DNA of 64,000 bases from Calothrix sp. PCC 7103 (GTDB lineage Bacteria; Cyanobacteriota; Cyanobacteriia; Cyanobacteriales; Nostocaceae), in contig NZ_KB217478.1 of NCBI RefSeq assembly GCF_000331305.1, positions 2,153,679-2,217,678 of the forward strand, given 5' to 3'. The notes beneath the pieces are model-generated. The model made no database searches. It was not told the DNA's origin and saw only the letters and a list, made by a program, of their open reading frames with translations. This document shows positions 15,393 through 23,568 of this stretch, piece by piece; the first letter of the stretch is position 1, and the number at the start of each line of letters is the position of its first letter. Both the position numbers and the translations under genes were made by a program.

Positions 15393-15563
15393 ATGAGTAC
15401 AGAATCATTACGTGTTCAGTTTCGTAAGCAAATAATCATGTATTGCAAAGTGAAACACCTGGATAAAGCTAGTATCAAGTTTTATTTAGAAAATATCGAC
15501 CAATTCGATTTGGATAACTTCACGGTTCCGGATAACAACGCGCCTCACAAACCTTCGGTATAG
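15393..15563 (+). CDS. Possible small protein, 56 aa
   Basis: An open frame MSTESLRVQFRKQIIMYCKV... ends at TAG 15561. It starts 26 bp after the preceding gene but has no clear ribosome binding site, and its last 78 bases overlap the end of the convergent recombinase gene. The composition is protein-like. Weakly supported. Confidence 0.35.
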   Translation: MSTESLRVQFRKQIIMYCKVKHLDKASIKFYLENIDQFDLDNFTVPDNNAPHKPSV

Positions 15564-16835
15564 TAAGCGCTTTACGTCTTCTTTCATCAGTCCTAAAAAA
15601 GTTAAATCGCTACATACAGATACCCATTCTTCAATCAATTTGAAGTTGGGTGTTTTTCCCTTGGTCTGCATTTGAGAAATACGAGATTTTAATCCTGCTA
15701 TGGCATCGTTGATAAATTCATTCGGCGCCAGTTTCTCTAAATTCTCCAAAGATTTTTTTAACTCTACCAATTCGGGGGAGTCTGGTACATCCGATGGGTC
15801 AAAAGCAAAATTACTTAATTCGACCGCACGCTTACTTAGCTCAATATCTACAAACTTTACGATATCACTTAACGGCGTAGCATATTTATTGCTACAGGTG
15901 TTTTTACCGTATACACTTCTTTTGTCACAAATAATAAGGTTATTATTTCTGCGGTTAATATAACACTTCCCGCCGCAACAACCACAAAATATTTGACCTG
16001 ATAATAAACTATTGCCTCTATTGGAATTAGAATTACTGCCCCATTTACGCCTATTTTCAGTCAATAGTTCTTGAAGTTGAGTATGCTTCTCGTCACTAAT
16101 CAAGGGGGTATGAGTGTTATATCTAATATCCCAGAGTTCGGGGTGGTCTTGATTGTTTCTCGTGTTGTAAGCCGTGTGACCACGTAGCACAGGATTGTGC
16201 AACCATGACCTAAACCCTCGCTTACTCCACCTAATACCATATTCTTCCTGTATCCAGTGGCAAGTTCCGCGTAGAGAAGCTTTTTCTTGCAGTATGTAAT
16301 CAATAATTTCTGAAGCGATAACCCAGTTCGTTTTTCGTGTGGCTTCGTTAACTCTATCATCAGGCGCAAATTTTTCGTTTAGGCGCCGATACCCAAAAGG
16401 GACTTTACCAGGCGCCTTACCTTGTTCCCTGAAATAATTGAATCCATGTTTTATTCGATTTTGTAATAAATCACTCTCAAATTGTGCCAGTGCGGACATT
16501 TGGTTGATACTAAATTTTGAAAACGGGTTTGATATATCTTGAATTGGTGCATCTAATATAGTTAATTTCACCTTGCATTCTTCAAGCAATGCAATCGTCT
16601 TACTCATTGACATCACGGAGCGGGCCAATCGGTCAATGCGTGTAATGACTATCTCTGACACATCGCCACGTTTTACGGCGCCTATTAATTTGTTAAATTC
16701 CTTACGGTCGCTCGACCTGCCCGTTTTGATGTCAGAATAAATTATTTGCACACCTGCCTTTTCTAGCCGTGCCACTTGTTGCTGTAGCGCGTCTTCCTGT
16801 TCGCCAGTAGAAACCCTTGCGTAGCCTGCTTTCAT
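15486..16835 (-). CDS. Large serine recombinase of the hupL element
   Basis: Catalyses excision between the ATATTAG repeats. I place the start at ATG 16835 (MKAGYARVSTGEQ), where the resolvase fold begins. An upstream in-frame GTG at 16865 would add ten residues encoded by the attachment-site arm. Catalytic Ser9 is in ARVST and the active-site segment is ITRIDRLARS. A recombinase domain follows, with a zinc-ribbon CGCCGGKC and a coiled coil (VELKKSLENLEKL). It diverges from the hupS and nifK enzymes (no GGELTID block), so the element was probably acquired independently. The gene reads inward from the right edge, and its promoter would be next to or within the attachment site. Confidence 0.87.
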   Translation of the reverse strand: MKAGYARVSTGEQEDALQQQVARLEKAGVQIIYSDIKTGRSSDRKEFNKLIGAVKRGDVSEIVITRIDRLARSVMSMSKTIALLEECKVKLTILDAPIQDISNPFSKFSINQMSALAQFESDLLQNRIKHGFNYFREQGKAPGKVPFGYRRLNEKFAPDDRVNEATRKTNWVIASEIIDYILQEKASLRGTCHWIQEEYGIRWSKRGFRSWLHNPVLRGHTAYNTRNNQDHPELWDIRYNTHTPLISDEKHTQLQELLTENRRKWGSNSNSNRGNSLLSGQIFCGCCGGKCYINRRNNNLIICDKRSVYGKNTCSNKYATPLSDIVKFVDIELSKRAVELSNFAFDPSDVPDSPELVELKKSLENLEKLAPNEFINDAIAGLKSRISQMQTKGKTPNFKLIEEWVSVCSDLTFLGLMKEDVKRLLYRRFVRRVVIRNREVIQIELVDIF

Positions 16836-16846
16836 GGATTTATCTA

Positions 16847-16876
16847 ATTTTCCTGTGTTGGACACTATTATATTAG
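16847..16876. other. Right attachment site of the hupL element
   Basis: The arm ATTTTCCTGTGTTG (16847-16860) is 9 bp from the core ATATTAG (16870-16876), mirroring the left end where the spacing is 10 bp. The recombinase's alternative GTG start (16865-16863) lies between arm and core, so the enzyme bound here could repress its own gene. Confidence 0.75.
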
Positions 16877-18453
16877 ATATTTCACCTGTTGGTAGAGTGG
16901 AAGGTGATTTAGATGTTCGGGTAGAAATAGAGGATGGACAAGTTGTTAATGCTTGGACACATGCTGAACTTTTTCGCGGTTTTGAAGTAATTTTACGCGG
17001 TAAAGACCCTCAAGCTGGGTTGATTGTAACACCTCGCGTTTGTGGTATTTGCGGCGCCTCTCATTTAACGAGTGCAGCATGGGCGCTGGATACTGCTTGG
17101 GGGACAGAGGTTCCACGTAATGCTATTTTGGCGCGCAATCTGGGACAATTAGCTGAGACGTTGCAAAGTATACCACGCTATTTCTACGGACTGTTTGCAA
17201 TTGACTTGACGCACGAAAAATATCGTCATAGTCCTTATTACCCTGAAGCAGTTAAGCGTTTTTCTGCTTTTACAGGAAAATCTTACGAAAAGGGTATAAC
17301 GCTTTCTGCCAAACCTGTAGAAATTTATGCGCTTTTTGGTGGACAGTGGCCACACTCCAGTTACATGGTACCAGGTGGTGTAATGTGCGCCCCAACTTTA
17401 ACTGATGTAACACGCGCATGGTCGATTTTAGAGTTTTTCCGACGTAATTGGATTGAGGAGGTGTGGCTGGGGTGTTCGTTGGAACGGTATGAAGAAATTC
17501 GTACCTACGATGATTTTATGGCTTGGTTGAATGAAAAGCCCGAACACTGGAATTCAGATTTGGGATTATATTGGCGAATGGGTTTAGATATTGGACTCGA
17601 CAAATTTGGCGCCGGTGTTGGACGGTATATTAGTTGGGGATATTTACCACACGAAACTAAATATCAAAAACCCACTATTGAAGGTCGAAATTCGGCGATG
17701 ATTATGAAGGGTGGTGTGTACGACAGCTTTAGTGATACTCACACTGCCATGAACCAAGAGTTTGTTCGTGAAAATATGACTCATTCTTGGTACGAAGAAA
17801 GCGAAACTGATATTCATCCTCTCGACCGCACTACCAAACCAAGCCCGAATAACAAGAAAGACTTTAATAACGCTTACTCTTGGTCAACTGCCGTACTACA
17901 TCAAAACCAAGGTAGACTTGAAGCTGGACCTCTAGCTCGTCAACTTGTTGCAGGTGGTAAACACGGTGAGTCTTGGCAGCATCGCGATGAATTTATTCTT
18001 GATGTTTTTAAGAAAATGAGTGGTGCCAATGTTCACTTACGACAACTCGCACGAATGCACGAAATCGTTAAACTTTATCGTCAAGCTGAACACTGCCTGC
18101 GGGAATTTCGTCTTAACGATGATTGGTACATTAAACCTACTGAAAAAGATGGACGTGGTTGGGGCGCCACTGAAGCTGCACGTGGCGCCTTATGTCATTG
18201 GATTGATGTTCAAGGTGGCAAAATTAAAAACTATCAAATTATCACACCTGGTAACTGGAACATTGGACCACGCGATAGTCAAGGAATGCGCGGTCCCATT
18301 GAAGAAGCATTAATTGGTACCCCAGTTCAAAACCCTACTGACCCAATAGAAGTTGGACATGTTGCACGTTCTTTCGACTCATGTCTTGTTTGTACAGTTC
18401 ATGCTCATGATGCAAAAACAGGTGAGGAACTAGCGCGCTTTAGAACTGCATAA
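16870..18453 (+). CDS. hupL: Uptake [NiFe]-hydrogenase large subunit, 3' portion
   Basis: Catalytic NiFe subunit that oxidises H2. From codon 7 (DISPVGRVEGDL) to the stop all of HupL is present: the N-terminal nickel motif RVCGICGASH and the C-terminal DSCLVCTVH, followed by the 15-residue tail AHDAKTGEELARFRT(A) that a protease removes after His. With the six codons at 2174 the length is about 531 aa, the usual size. The ATG at 16834 lies in the recombinase/att region and would give a false N-terminus in unrearranged cells. hupW, the processing protease, is 1.8 kb downstream. Confidence 0.95.
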   Translation: MLDISPVGRVEGDLDVRVEIEDGQVVNAWTHAELFRGFEVILRGKDPQAGLIVTPRVCGICGASHLTSAAWALDTAWGTEVPRNAILARNLGQLAETLQSIPRYFYGLFAIDLTHEKYRHSPYYPEAVKRFSAFTGKSYEKGITLSAKPVEIYALFGGQWPHSSYMVPGGVMCAPTLTDVTRAWSILEFFRRNWIEEVWLGCSLERYEEIRTYDDFMAWLNEKPEHWNSDLGLYWRMGLDIGLDKFGAGVGRYISWGYLPHETKYQKPTIEGRNSAMIMKGGVYDSFSDTHTAMNQEFVRENMTHSWYEESETDIHPLDRTTKPSPNNKKDFNNAYSWSTAVLHQNQGRLEAGPLARQLVAGGKHGESWQHRDEFILDVFKKMSGANVHLRQLARMHEIVKLYRQAEHCLREFRLNDDWYIKPTEKDGRGWGATEAARGALCHWIDVQGGKIKNYQIITPGNWNIGPRDSQGMRGPIEEALIGTPVQNPTDPIEVGHVARSFDSCLVCTVHAHDAKTGEELARFRTA

Positions 18454-19037
18454 TTCAAGCGTTAAGTTACTATAAATTTCAAAAAATTTAATTTTCTCCT
18501 GTATTGTGGAATGGGCATCCTTGCCCGTTCTATTCCAAGGGTGCAGGCGCCGCTTCTAAAATTAAGATTAACCGTAACCAGTAGTACTATTCAATCAGGA
18601 TTGTATTTGTTTAAATATATACTTATTTTTAAAATAAAAATCCGACTTTGGCTCAATATAAGTACTGAATTTCCAGTTTTAAGTAATTAAATTATACTAA
18701 TCTAAGCGTTAAGTTACTTAAAGTCAGGCAATTTGGTACTACTGGTTTGCGTTAACCAGTAGTACTATGCACCTCTGTGTACTCTGTGCCTAATGAGGTA
18801 AATATACTTATATGACTGCACAGTTCGTATGCCTGTGCTACAAGATGTTAAATTGGTAAGATTCCAAAAGTAAGAATTATAATTTTTCTCTTGACAAATT
18901 AATGAATTTGTACAGGTTTGCAGAAAATACAGAAAATGAAATTTGAATGATTAAAAATGGTATTTGATATTAGGGATTAAGCGTCGGTAAGACAAAGATT
19001 AACATCAAAAGCAAATTATAATCTAAAAGGAAAACTT
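18454..19037. other. Intergenic region with duplicated short segments
   Basis: No gene seen in about 580 bp after hupL. AAGCGTTAAGTTACT occurs twice (about 18460 and 18706), as does TAACCAGTAGTACTAT (about 18575 and 18756), showing an internal duplication. A dispersed palindrome, GAATGGGCATCCTTGCCCGTTC, lies near 18508 and is shared with 35812 and 53975. Part of it may serve as the hupL terminator. Confidence 0.5.
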
Positions 19038-19460
19038 GTGTCTAAATTAGAATTACATCCTTATCTCTCTCGTCTGAGTAGTGAAGCACTCAAAGAATTT
19101 ACCGAGTGGTGCGTGCTAGAACAAGCAGCAGAAGCAGGGTTTGAATTGATAACTGATAATAGTAAGTTAGTTGGTCTTGAAGCGCCATATTATATAGAAG
19201 AACTTGTTGACCAGTTTATTCAAGCAACAAGAAATACTATCGAAGGTGGTATAGCTGCCCTTGCAGCAGGTACACAAGCAGATAGTCACGGACTACAAGG
19301 AATACCAATAGTTGTTGATTTTATTTCGCTTTATATTAAATATTTAGTTCCCAAAGGTCCAAAAAATCTTCTTACAGCCGATGAAAAATTAGCCCAAGCT
19401 GAACAACAACAGTTTGATAAGTTAGGTGAAATCGCCAAGAAGTACAATATATCCCTATAA
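19038..19460 (+). CDS. Hypothetical protein, 140 aa
   Basis: GTG at 19038 is preceded by AAAAGG. The soluble acidic protein (SKLELHPYLSRLSSEALKEF..., IPIVVDFISLYIKYLVPKGP) belongs to no family I can name. It lies between hupL and the phosphatase/hupW pair on the same strand, so a link to hydrogenase maturation is possible but not shown by sequence. Confidence 0.55.
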   Translation: MSKLELHPYLSRLSSEALKEFTEWCVLEQAAEAGFELITDNSKLVGLEAPYYIEELVDQFIQATRNTIEGGIAALAAGTQADSHGLQGIPIVVDFISLYIKYLVPKGPKNLLTADEKLAQAEQQQFDKLGEIAKKYNISL

Positions 19461-19616
19461 AATACCTGTCGCCGGCGCCCGAAAACTTATCGACAGGCGC
19501 CGCGCATACAATAAAACAGTGTACTATAATAACTTCTTATGTGCTGTCTACCTAGCATACAAAACACACGACATCGTGATAACATTCCCTGACATATTAT
19601 TGGGGAATGGGATGCA

Positions 19617-20276
19617 ATGGCTACAGTATGGTTAATTAGACACGGAGAAAGCGAAGCAAATTCTGGATTGCCTACCGACGACCAGGTTAATATCAAGTTA
19701 ACCGAAAAGGGACACCAGCAAGCGAGACAAATTGCTGTATACATTGAGCAGCAACCTTCATTAATCGTGACTTCGCCATTTCTGCGAACTAAACAAACCG
19801 CTCAACCGAGTATCGAACGCTTTGCCTCAACTCCACATACTGAGTGGCAGGTGCAGGAATTTAATTATTTAGCGACCGCACGACGCAAAAATACCACTCT
19901 CGCTCAACGAATTCCAATGGCTGACGAATACTGGCAACGATGTGACCCTTTTTACGTTGACGGTGATGGCGCCGAGTCATTTGCCGAAATGGTGAGTCGT
20001 GTAAATAACTTAAAGAAGCAAATTCAAAATCTTGATGAAGGGTTTGTAGTTGTATTTACTCACGGAATGTTTATGCGATCTTTTTTATGGTCGCTATTAT
20101 TCAATGATATTGAAGCTAGTGTCGAGGGTATGCAACAAGTTAAAATTTTACTCGATTTATTCAAAATTCCTAATGGTGCGATTTTAAAATTATTTAACCG
20201 TAATCAGGAAATTTGGATGAGTGGCGTACAAACTTCGCATCTGGTAAATTTAACAGCTTTAAGTAATGTAGATTAA
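19617..20276 (+). CDS. Histidine phosphatase (phosphoglycerate mutase-like)
   Basis: The catalytic signature LIRHGESEAN is at residues 6-15, the second conserved region is VTSPFLRTKQTAQ, and the C-terminal catalytic His is in VVFTHGMFMR. At 219 aa it fits the SixA/PhoE-like branch, which dephosphorylates small metabolites or phosphoproteins; the substrate is unknown. It lies just upstream of hupW (14 bp), so the two are probably co-transcribed. GGGGAATGGGATGCA precedes the ATG. Confidence 0.8.
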   Translation: MATVWLIRHGESEANSGLPTDDQVNIKLTEKGHQQARQIAVYIEQQPSLIVTSPFLRTKQTAQPSIERFASTPHTEWQVQEFNYLATARRKNTTLAQRIPMADEYWQRCDPFYVDGDGAESFAEMVSRVNNLKKQIQNLDEGFVVVFTHGMFMRSFLWSLLFNDIEASVEGMQQVKILLDLFKIPNGAILKLFNRNQEIWMSGVQTSHLVNLTALSNVD

Positions 20277-20290
20277 TTTGGTGCGTTTTG

Positions 20291-20746
20291 ATGTTAGCAA
20301 TAATTGGTTGCGGAAACCTAAACCGTAGTGATGACGGTGTTGGTGTAATAGTTGCCCAACGCTTGCAACAGTATTTAATTCAAAACCCTAATTCTAACGT
20401 GCGTGCTTACGATTGTGGTACTGGTGGAATTGAGGTCATGTTTCTTGCCCGTGGTTGTACTCAATTGATAATTATTGATGCTAGTTCAATTAAACAGCAA
20501 CCAGGCGCCGTATATAAAGTTCCTGGAGAAGAATTAGCAGCAGTACCAAATCGTGGCTACACTTTGCATGATTTTCGTTGGGATAACGCTATTGCATCTG
20601 GGCGCCAAATTTTTCAAGATAGCTTTCCACAAGATGTAACTGTATACTTAATCGAAGCAGCATCGCTTAATTTTGGGTGGGAGTTAAGTCCAGCAGTACA
20701 ACGAGCAGCAGATTTTGTGTTTGAGGAGATAGTAAAAAGTTTGTAG
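20291..20746 (+). CDS. hupW: Hydrogenase maturation endopeptidase HupW
   Basis: Protease that cleaves the C-terminal tail of HupL after nickel insertion. The HybD-family pattern is visible: IIGCGNLNRSDDGVGV (residues 4-19, metal ligand region), YDCGTGGIE, and IIIDASS. I place the start at the ATG at 20291; a TTG directly before it is in frame but not needed. At 151 aa it is of normal size. Its substrate HupL is encoded upstream in the same direction. Confidence 0.9.
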   Translation: MLAIIGCGNLNRSDDGVGVIVAQRLQQYLIQNPNSNVRAYDCGTGGIEVMFLARGCTQLIIIDASSIKQQPGAVYKVPGEELAAVPNRGYTLHDFRWDNAIASGRQIFQDSFPQDVTVYLIEAASLNFGWELSPAVQRAADFVFEEIVKSL

Positions 20747-20765
20747 CCCCACCCGTTCTTTGCGT

Positions 20766-21143
20766 TTATGCACCTTCTTTATATTCTCTATAAACCCCTA
20801 ATTCATCTACACGCATTTCAAAAGGTAGTCCTTGACCTTCAGGTGGACAAACGCGGATTTTTGCACTAGTTACTACTTGTTTGAGTAATTTGGCCATTGG
20901 TACCATTTTTCGTAAAACCTGCCAATTAGTAATTTGGTCAGGACACTCAACAACTAAAGTTAAGACACCCGAAATTGTAGTTACATACCATCTACATGCT
21001 GATAACAAATCTATGATGGTTCGGTCGCAAGCATTATAGAAATATTTACCTATAGAATGCTCTAATTGCTGACGTAAAATAATATCTGCTGACGTGAGTT
21101 GAACTGGATGCGAATCGTCGTGGTTAAAAAAGTTTCTTGCCAT
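20766..21143 (-). CDS. Hypothetical protein, 125 aa
   Basis: Convergent with hupW, 19 bp apart. The protein (MARNFFNHDDSHPVQLTSAD... LLSACRWYVTTISGVLTLVV ... IRVCPPEGQGLPFEMRVDEL) has a beta-rich middle and no membrane helices. I do not recognise its family. A homologue near hup genes in related strains would be worth looking for. GAAAGTACAATGG gives a weak ribosome binding site. Confidence 0.55.
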   Translation of the reverse strand: MARNFFNHDDSHPVQLTSADIILRQQLEHSIGKYFYNACDRTIIDLLSACRWYVTTISGVLTLVVECPDQITNWQVLRKMVPMAKLLKQVVTSAKIRVCPPEGQGLPFEMRVDELGVYREYKEGA

Positions 21144-22116
21144 TGTACTTTCTCTTAAGGTTTAATATTCGTATAAATACACCCTTTGATTCATTTTTAA
21201 ATGAAAATATTTAGTTTTAATTTCAGCAAAAAAGCTTTAACTGCTTTACACATGAAATAAGATTCTATTTATTTATAGCAGCGCTCACTTCATATATTTT
21301 GTTCAAGATAATCAAATAAACTAACAATTTATTTACAAAATATATATTCGTTTTGCGTAGGTAGATTACCTTATTTCAGAAATAGCTGTTAAATATTCAT
21401 GCACTTACTATTTCAATACAGCTAGACAATATAATAAATGCAACTAATCAAAAAAAAGAATCCAATGATACTATTACATAGTTAAAAAAGATTCTTTTTT
21501 ATTTAAGACATAGATATATGTTTTACTACTAGAGAATTATTTGCAGGTATATAGATAATCATTGCTTGCAAATAAATTACCTACATCTTCAATCTTCATA
21601 TAAGCTTTATATTTATTTATATCTTTAATCTCTGTCTATCGATAGATTTAGAGACATTCAAAGAAAGATATTATGGTTTGTAGTAGTACAAGCTTTAAAT
21701 CAGTTACCCCTCTAATAAAAATGTAGGGGTGAAAATTAATTGAGAATATTTTTCATATATTTTTCATATATTTTCCAAATAAAAACTCCTATTGAGTAAA
21801 TGGCAAAGCATTATTACTGTCTTGGTTTCGAGCATTCGCATCTGCACCCGTATCAATTAATTCCTTGTAATTCAATACAACCATTTTGACCTGGCTTGTT
21901 TAAGTCAAGGTTATGGAATTCTTTAGTTATTAAGCAATATTTTGATGTTTCACTTAATTTGTATAAAATGCATGTAACTCCATGCATTTTTACCTAGTTA
22001 CTTATGTCTTTTTACTTACAAATGCAAAATATGTAGAGGGCAAGGCGCCTCTACATAACTCAATATACAGTGTTTTAGATTTTAGAATTAGTTGTCAGTA
22101 GCGACTAATTTAAACA
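21144..22116. other. Long AT-rich intergenic region
   Basis: About 970 bp with stop codons in all frames. I see no tRNA, no strong hairpin apart from short A/T palindromes, and no convincing small gene. It may hold the promoter of the minus-strand gene at 20766. Confidence 0.5.
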
Positions 22117-22734
22117 TTAGACACTTTGTGCAACTGTGGATGTAGGAAGTGTCTTACCTGCTAGCTCTGCAAATAGTTCGCGTGCGGATTTTTCTGGTTT
22201 TGGCGCCCCATAATAACCAGCTTCGCATTCGAGTTCGTCAACTAAGTCCCAAGCTTCGATAGCTCTTTTCGAGTCTGCACCATAGTTAGAGGTAATTGAG
22301 CGCGCGTCGGAGACTGCTTTGTGCAGTTCTTTTTGTAAGAACATCAATTTTGGTTTTTCGATAAAGTTACCTTTGGTAAGAATATCGGTGACAGAGATAA
22401 TACCAAGAAGTGTACCTTGAATAACAGGAGCGCGTCGTATTCCTGTATTCGCAAACAATCGAGCAACATACTCCAGGTCAAGGTCAGGATTGACGATGAC
22501 ACAAGGTTTGGTCATGATGTCATAAATATGAGTTCTTTGAGGGTCTTTGCCATGAGCAACAACTTTATATGCTATGTCTGTTTCGGTTACAATACCGTAA
22601 GCATCACCATCATGACGAGGTTCTACAATCAAAGCACGCAATCCTTTTAATCGCATTAATTGCACAGCTTCTGCAACGTTAATAGAACCACGAATGGTTG
22701 CTACCTCTTGGGTCATAATATGTTTAGCTTGCAT
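22117..22734 (-). CDS. CBS-CP12 fusion protein
   Basis: Two CBS motifs occupy about residues 1-125 (MTQEVATIRGSINVAEAVQL ... GIVTETDIAYK; IMTKPCVIVNPDLDLEYVAR ... GIISVTDIL) and would bind adenosine nucleotides. The C-terminus (about 130-190, LQKELHKAVSDARSITS, AIEAWDLVDELECEAGYY) is a CP12-like domain. CP12 normally bridges GAPDH and phosphoribulokinase to switch off the Calvin cycle; CBS-CP12 fusions are known in cyanobacteria and some are heterocyst-linked. Only one Cys is left in the core (ELECEAG), so the usual redox pair is missing and nucleotide sensing may replace redox control. Confidence 0.85.
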   Translation of the reverse strand: MQAKHIMTQEVATIRGSINVAEAVQLMRLKGLRALIVEPRHDGDAYGIVTETDIAYKVVAHGKDPQRTHIYDIMTKPCVIVNPDLDLEYVARLFANTGIRRAPVIQGTLLGIISVTDILTKGNFIEKPKLMFLQKELHKAVSDARSITSNYGADSKRAIEAWDLVDELECEAGYYGAPKPEKSARELFAELAGKTLPTSTVAQSV

Positions 22735-23568
22735 AAAACATGCTCCTTAAATTACGGTTAGTAAGCAAGTAAATGAGTAAAAAATTTGTGACAGAATCAA
22801 ACTACTATTTTAGAAAGGCTTAAATTTTTGTAACGCCTACAAATACTGACTTTTACAGGAGAATTTTACGCAATATGTATCTAAAAATTCCCGATAATTA
22901 TGGATTTTAACTCCCTATTTATCAGATGTATAGAGTGGCTTGAACCTGTCAACATTTAGTCAACGCTGAGGTTTATTTCAGCTTTTTAGCGACCACATTG
23001 CTCACCCTTTTATCCTATCATCAAAGGTTTTTTAAATCATAAATAAATTCTGAATATTTGGTTGCTATCATATTTATTTTCTTTGAGTCTATTACTTAAT
23101 AAAAAATTCCTAATTAAGTAAACAATTATTAATACTTGCCCTAAATAAATATTGTATATTTAGCAAACATAAACCTGGTTTCTTAGCAAAATCTTGATTT
23201 CTATTACAAGATATCAATCAGAAACCAGGTTTATGAAATTAAAAATGTGGATTATACCATTTTTGGCAAAATAGTAACACTGTTCTACTGATAGTATTTA
23301 TTTTTTTAAAAATTATTCCTTTGGGTACATTTATCAAAAACGGTAGCTAATTACTCTACGAATAGTTAGCTGTTTACATCCTCAATGGTGAAAGTCAACG
23401 GAATTAAACCACAGCTTCAAACTTGTTGTGTAGCGAAAGCTAGACGCTTCAAGGTTTTTATTGATTACAAATTTCAAGCAACTACCTGGACTGACACGAG
23501 GGTTTAATGCCTCAAAGTATGTTCCAGCATCGCTTGAAGTCCACATTTTTTAATGAGCAAACCTGAGA
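22735..23568. other. Intergenic region with a long-range inverted repeat
   Basis: About 830 bp without a convincing gene. A perfect 13-bp inverted repeat, AAACCTGGTTTCT (23171-23183) with its complement at 23220-23232, belongs to a dispersed AGAAACCAGGTTT family seen also near 26470-26550 and 59905. The promoter of the cyclase gene at 23569 should lie in the last 200 bp. Confidence 0.55.

Larger units (their letters stand above)
2186..16876. mobile_element. hupL excision element, plasmid-like, about 14.7 kb
   Basis: The element is bounded by the 7-bp direct repeat ATATTAG at 2186-2192 and 16870-16876. The repeats interrupt hupL after codon 6 in the same codon phase, so excision rebuilds the frame. 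A serine recombinase sits at the right edge reading inward. Cargo is plasmid-like: primase-helicase, ParM/ParR-like pair, ribbon-helix-helix regulators, membrane ATPase and iterons. The insertion site is not the well-known XisC site, and the recombinase is a serine rather than a tyrosine enzyme. Boundaries are seen directly; excision in heterocysts is inferred from the family of such elements. Confidence 0.88.

Noticed and set aside
2193-16865. XisC-type hupL element as in Anabaena
   Set aside because: The insertion site is codon 6/7 and the recombinase is a serine enzyme without resemblance to XisA/XisC, so it is a different element.
16834-16869. ATG at 16834 as the native start of hupL
   Set aside because: The first 12 codons lie in the recombinase/attachment region and do not resemble HupL; the native start with ribosome binding site is at 2174.
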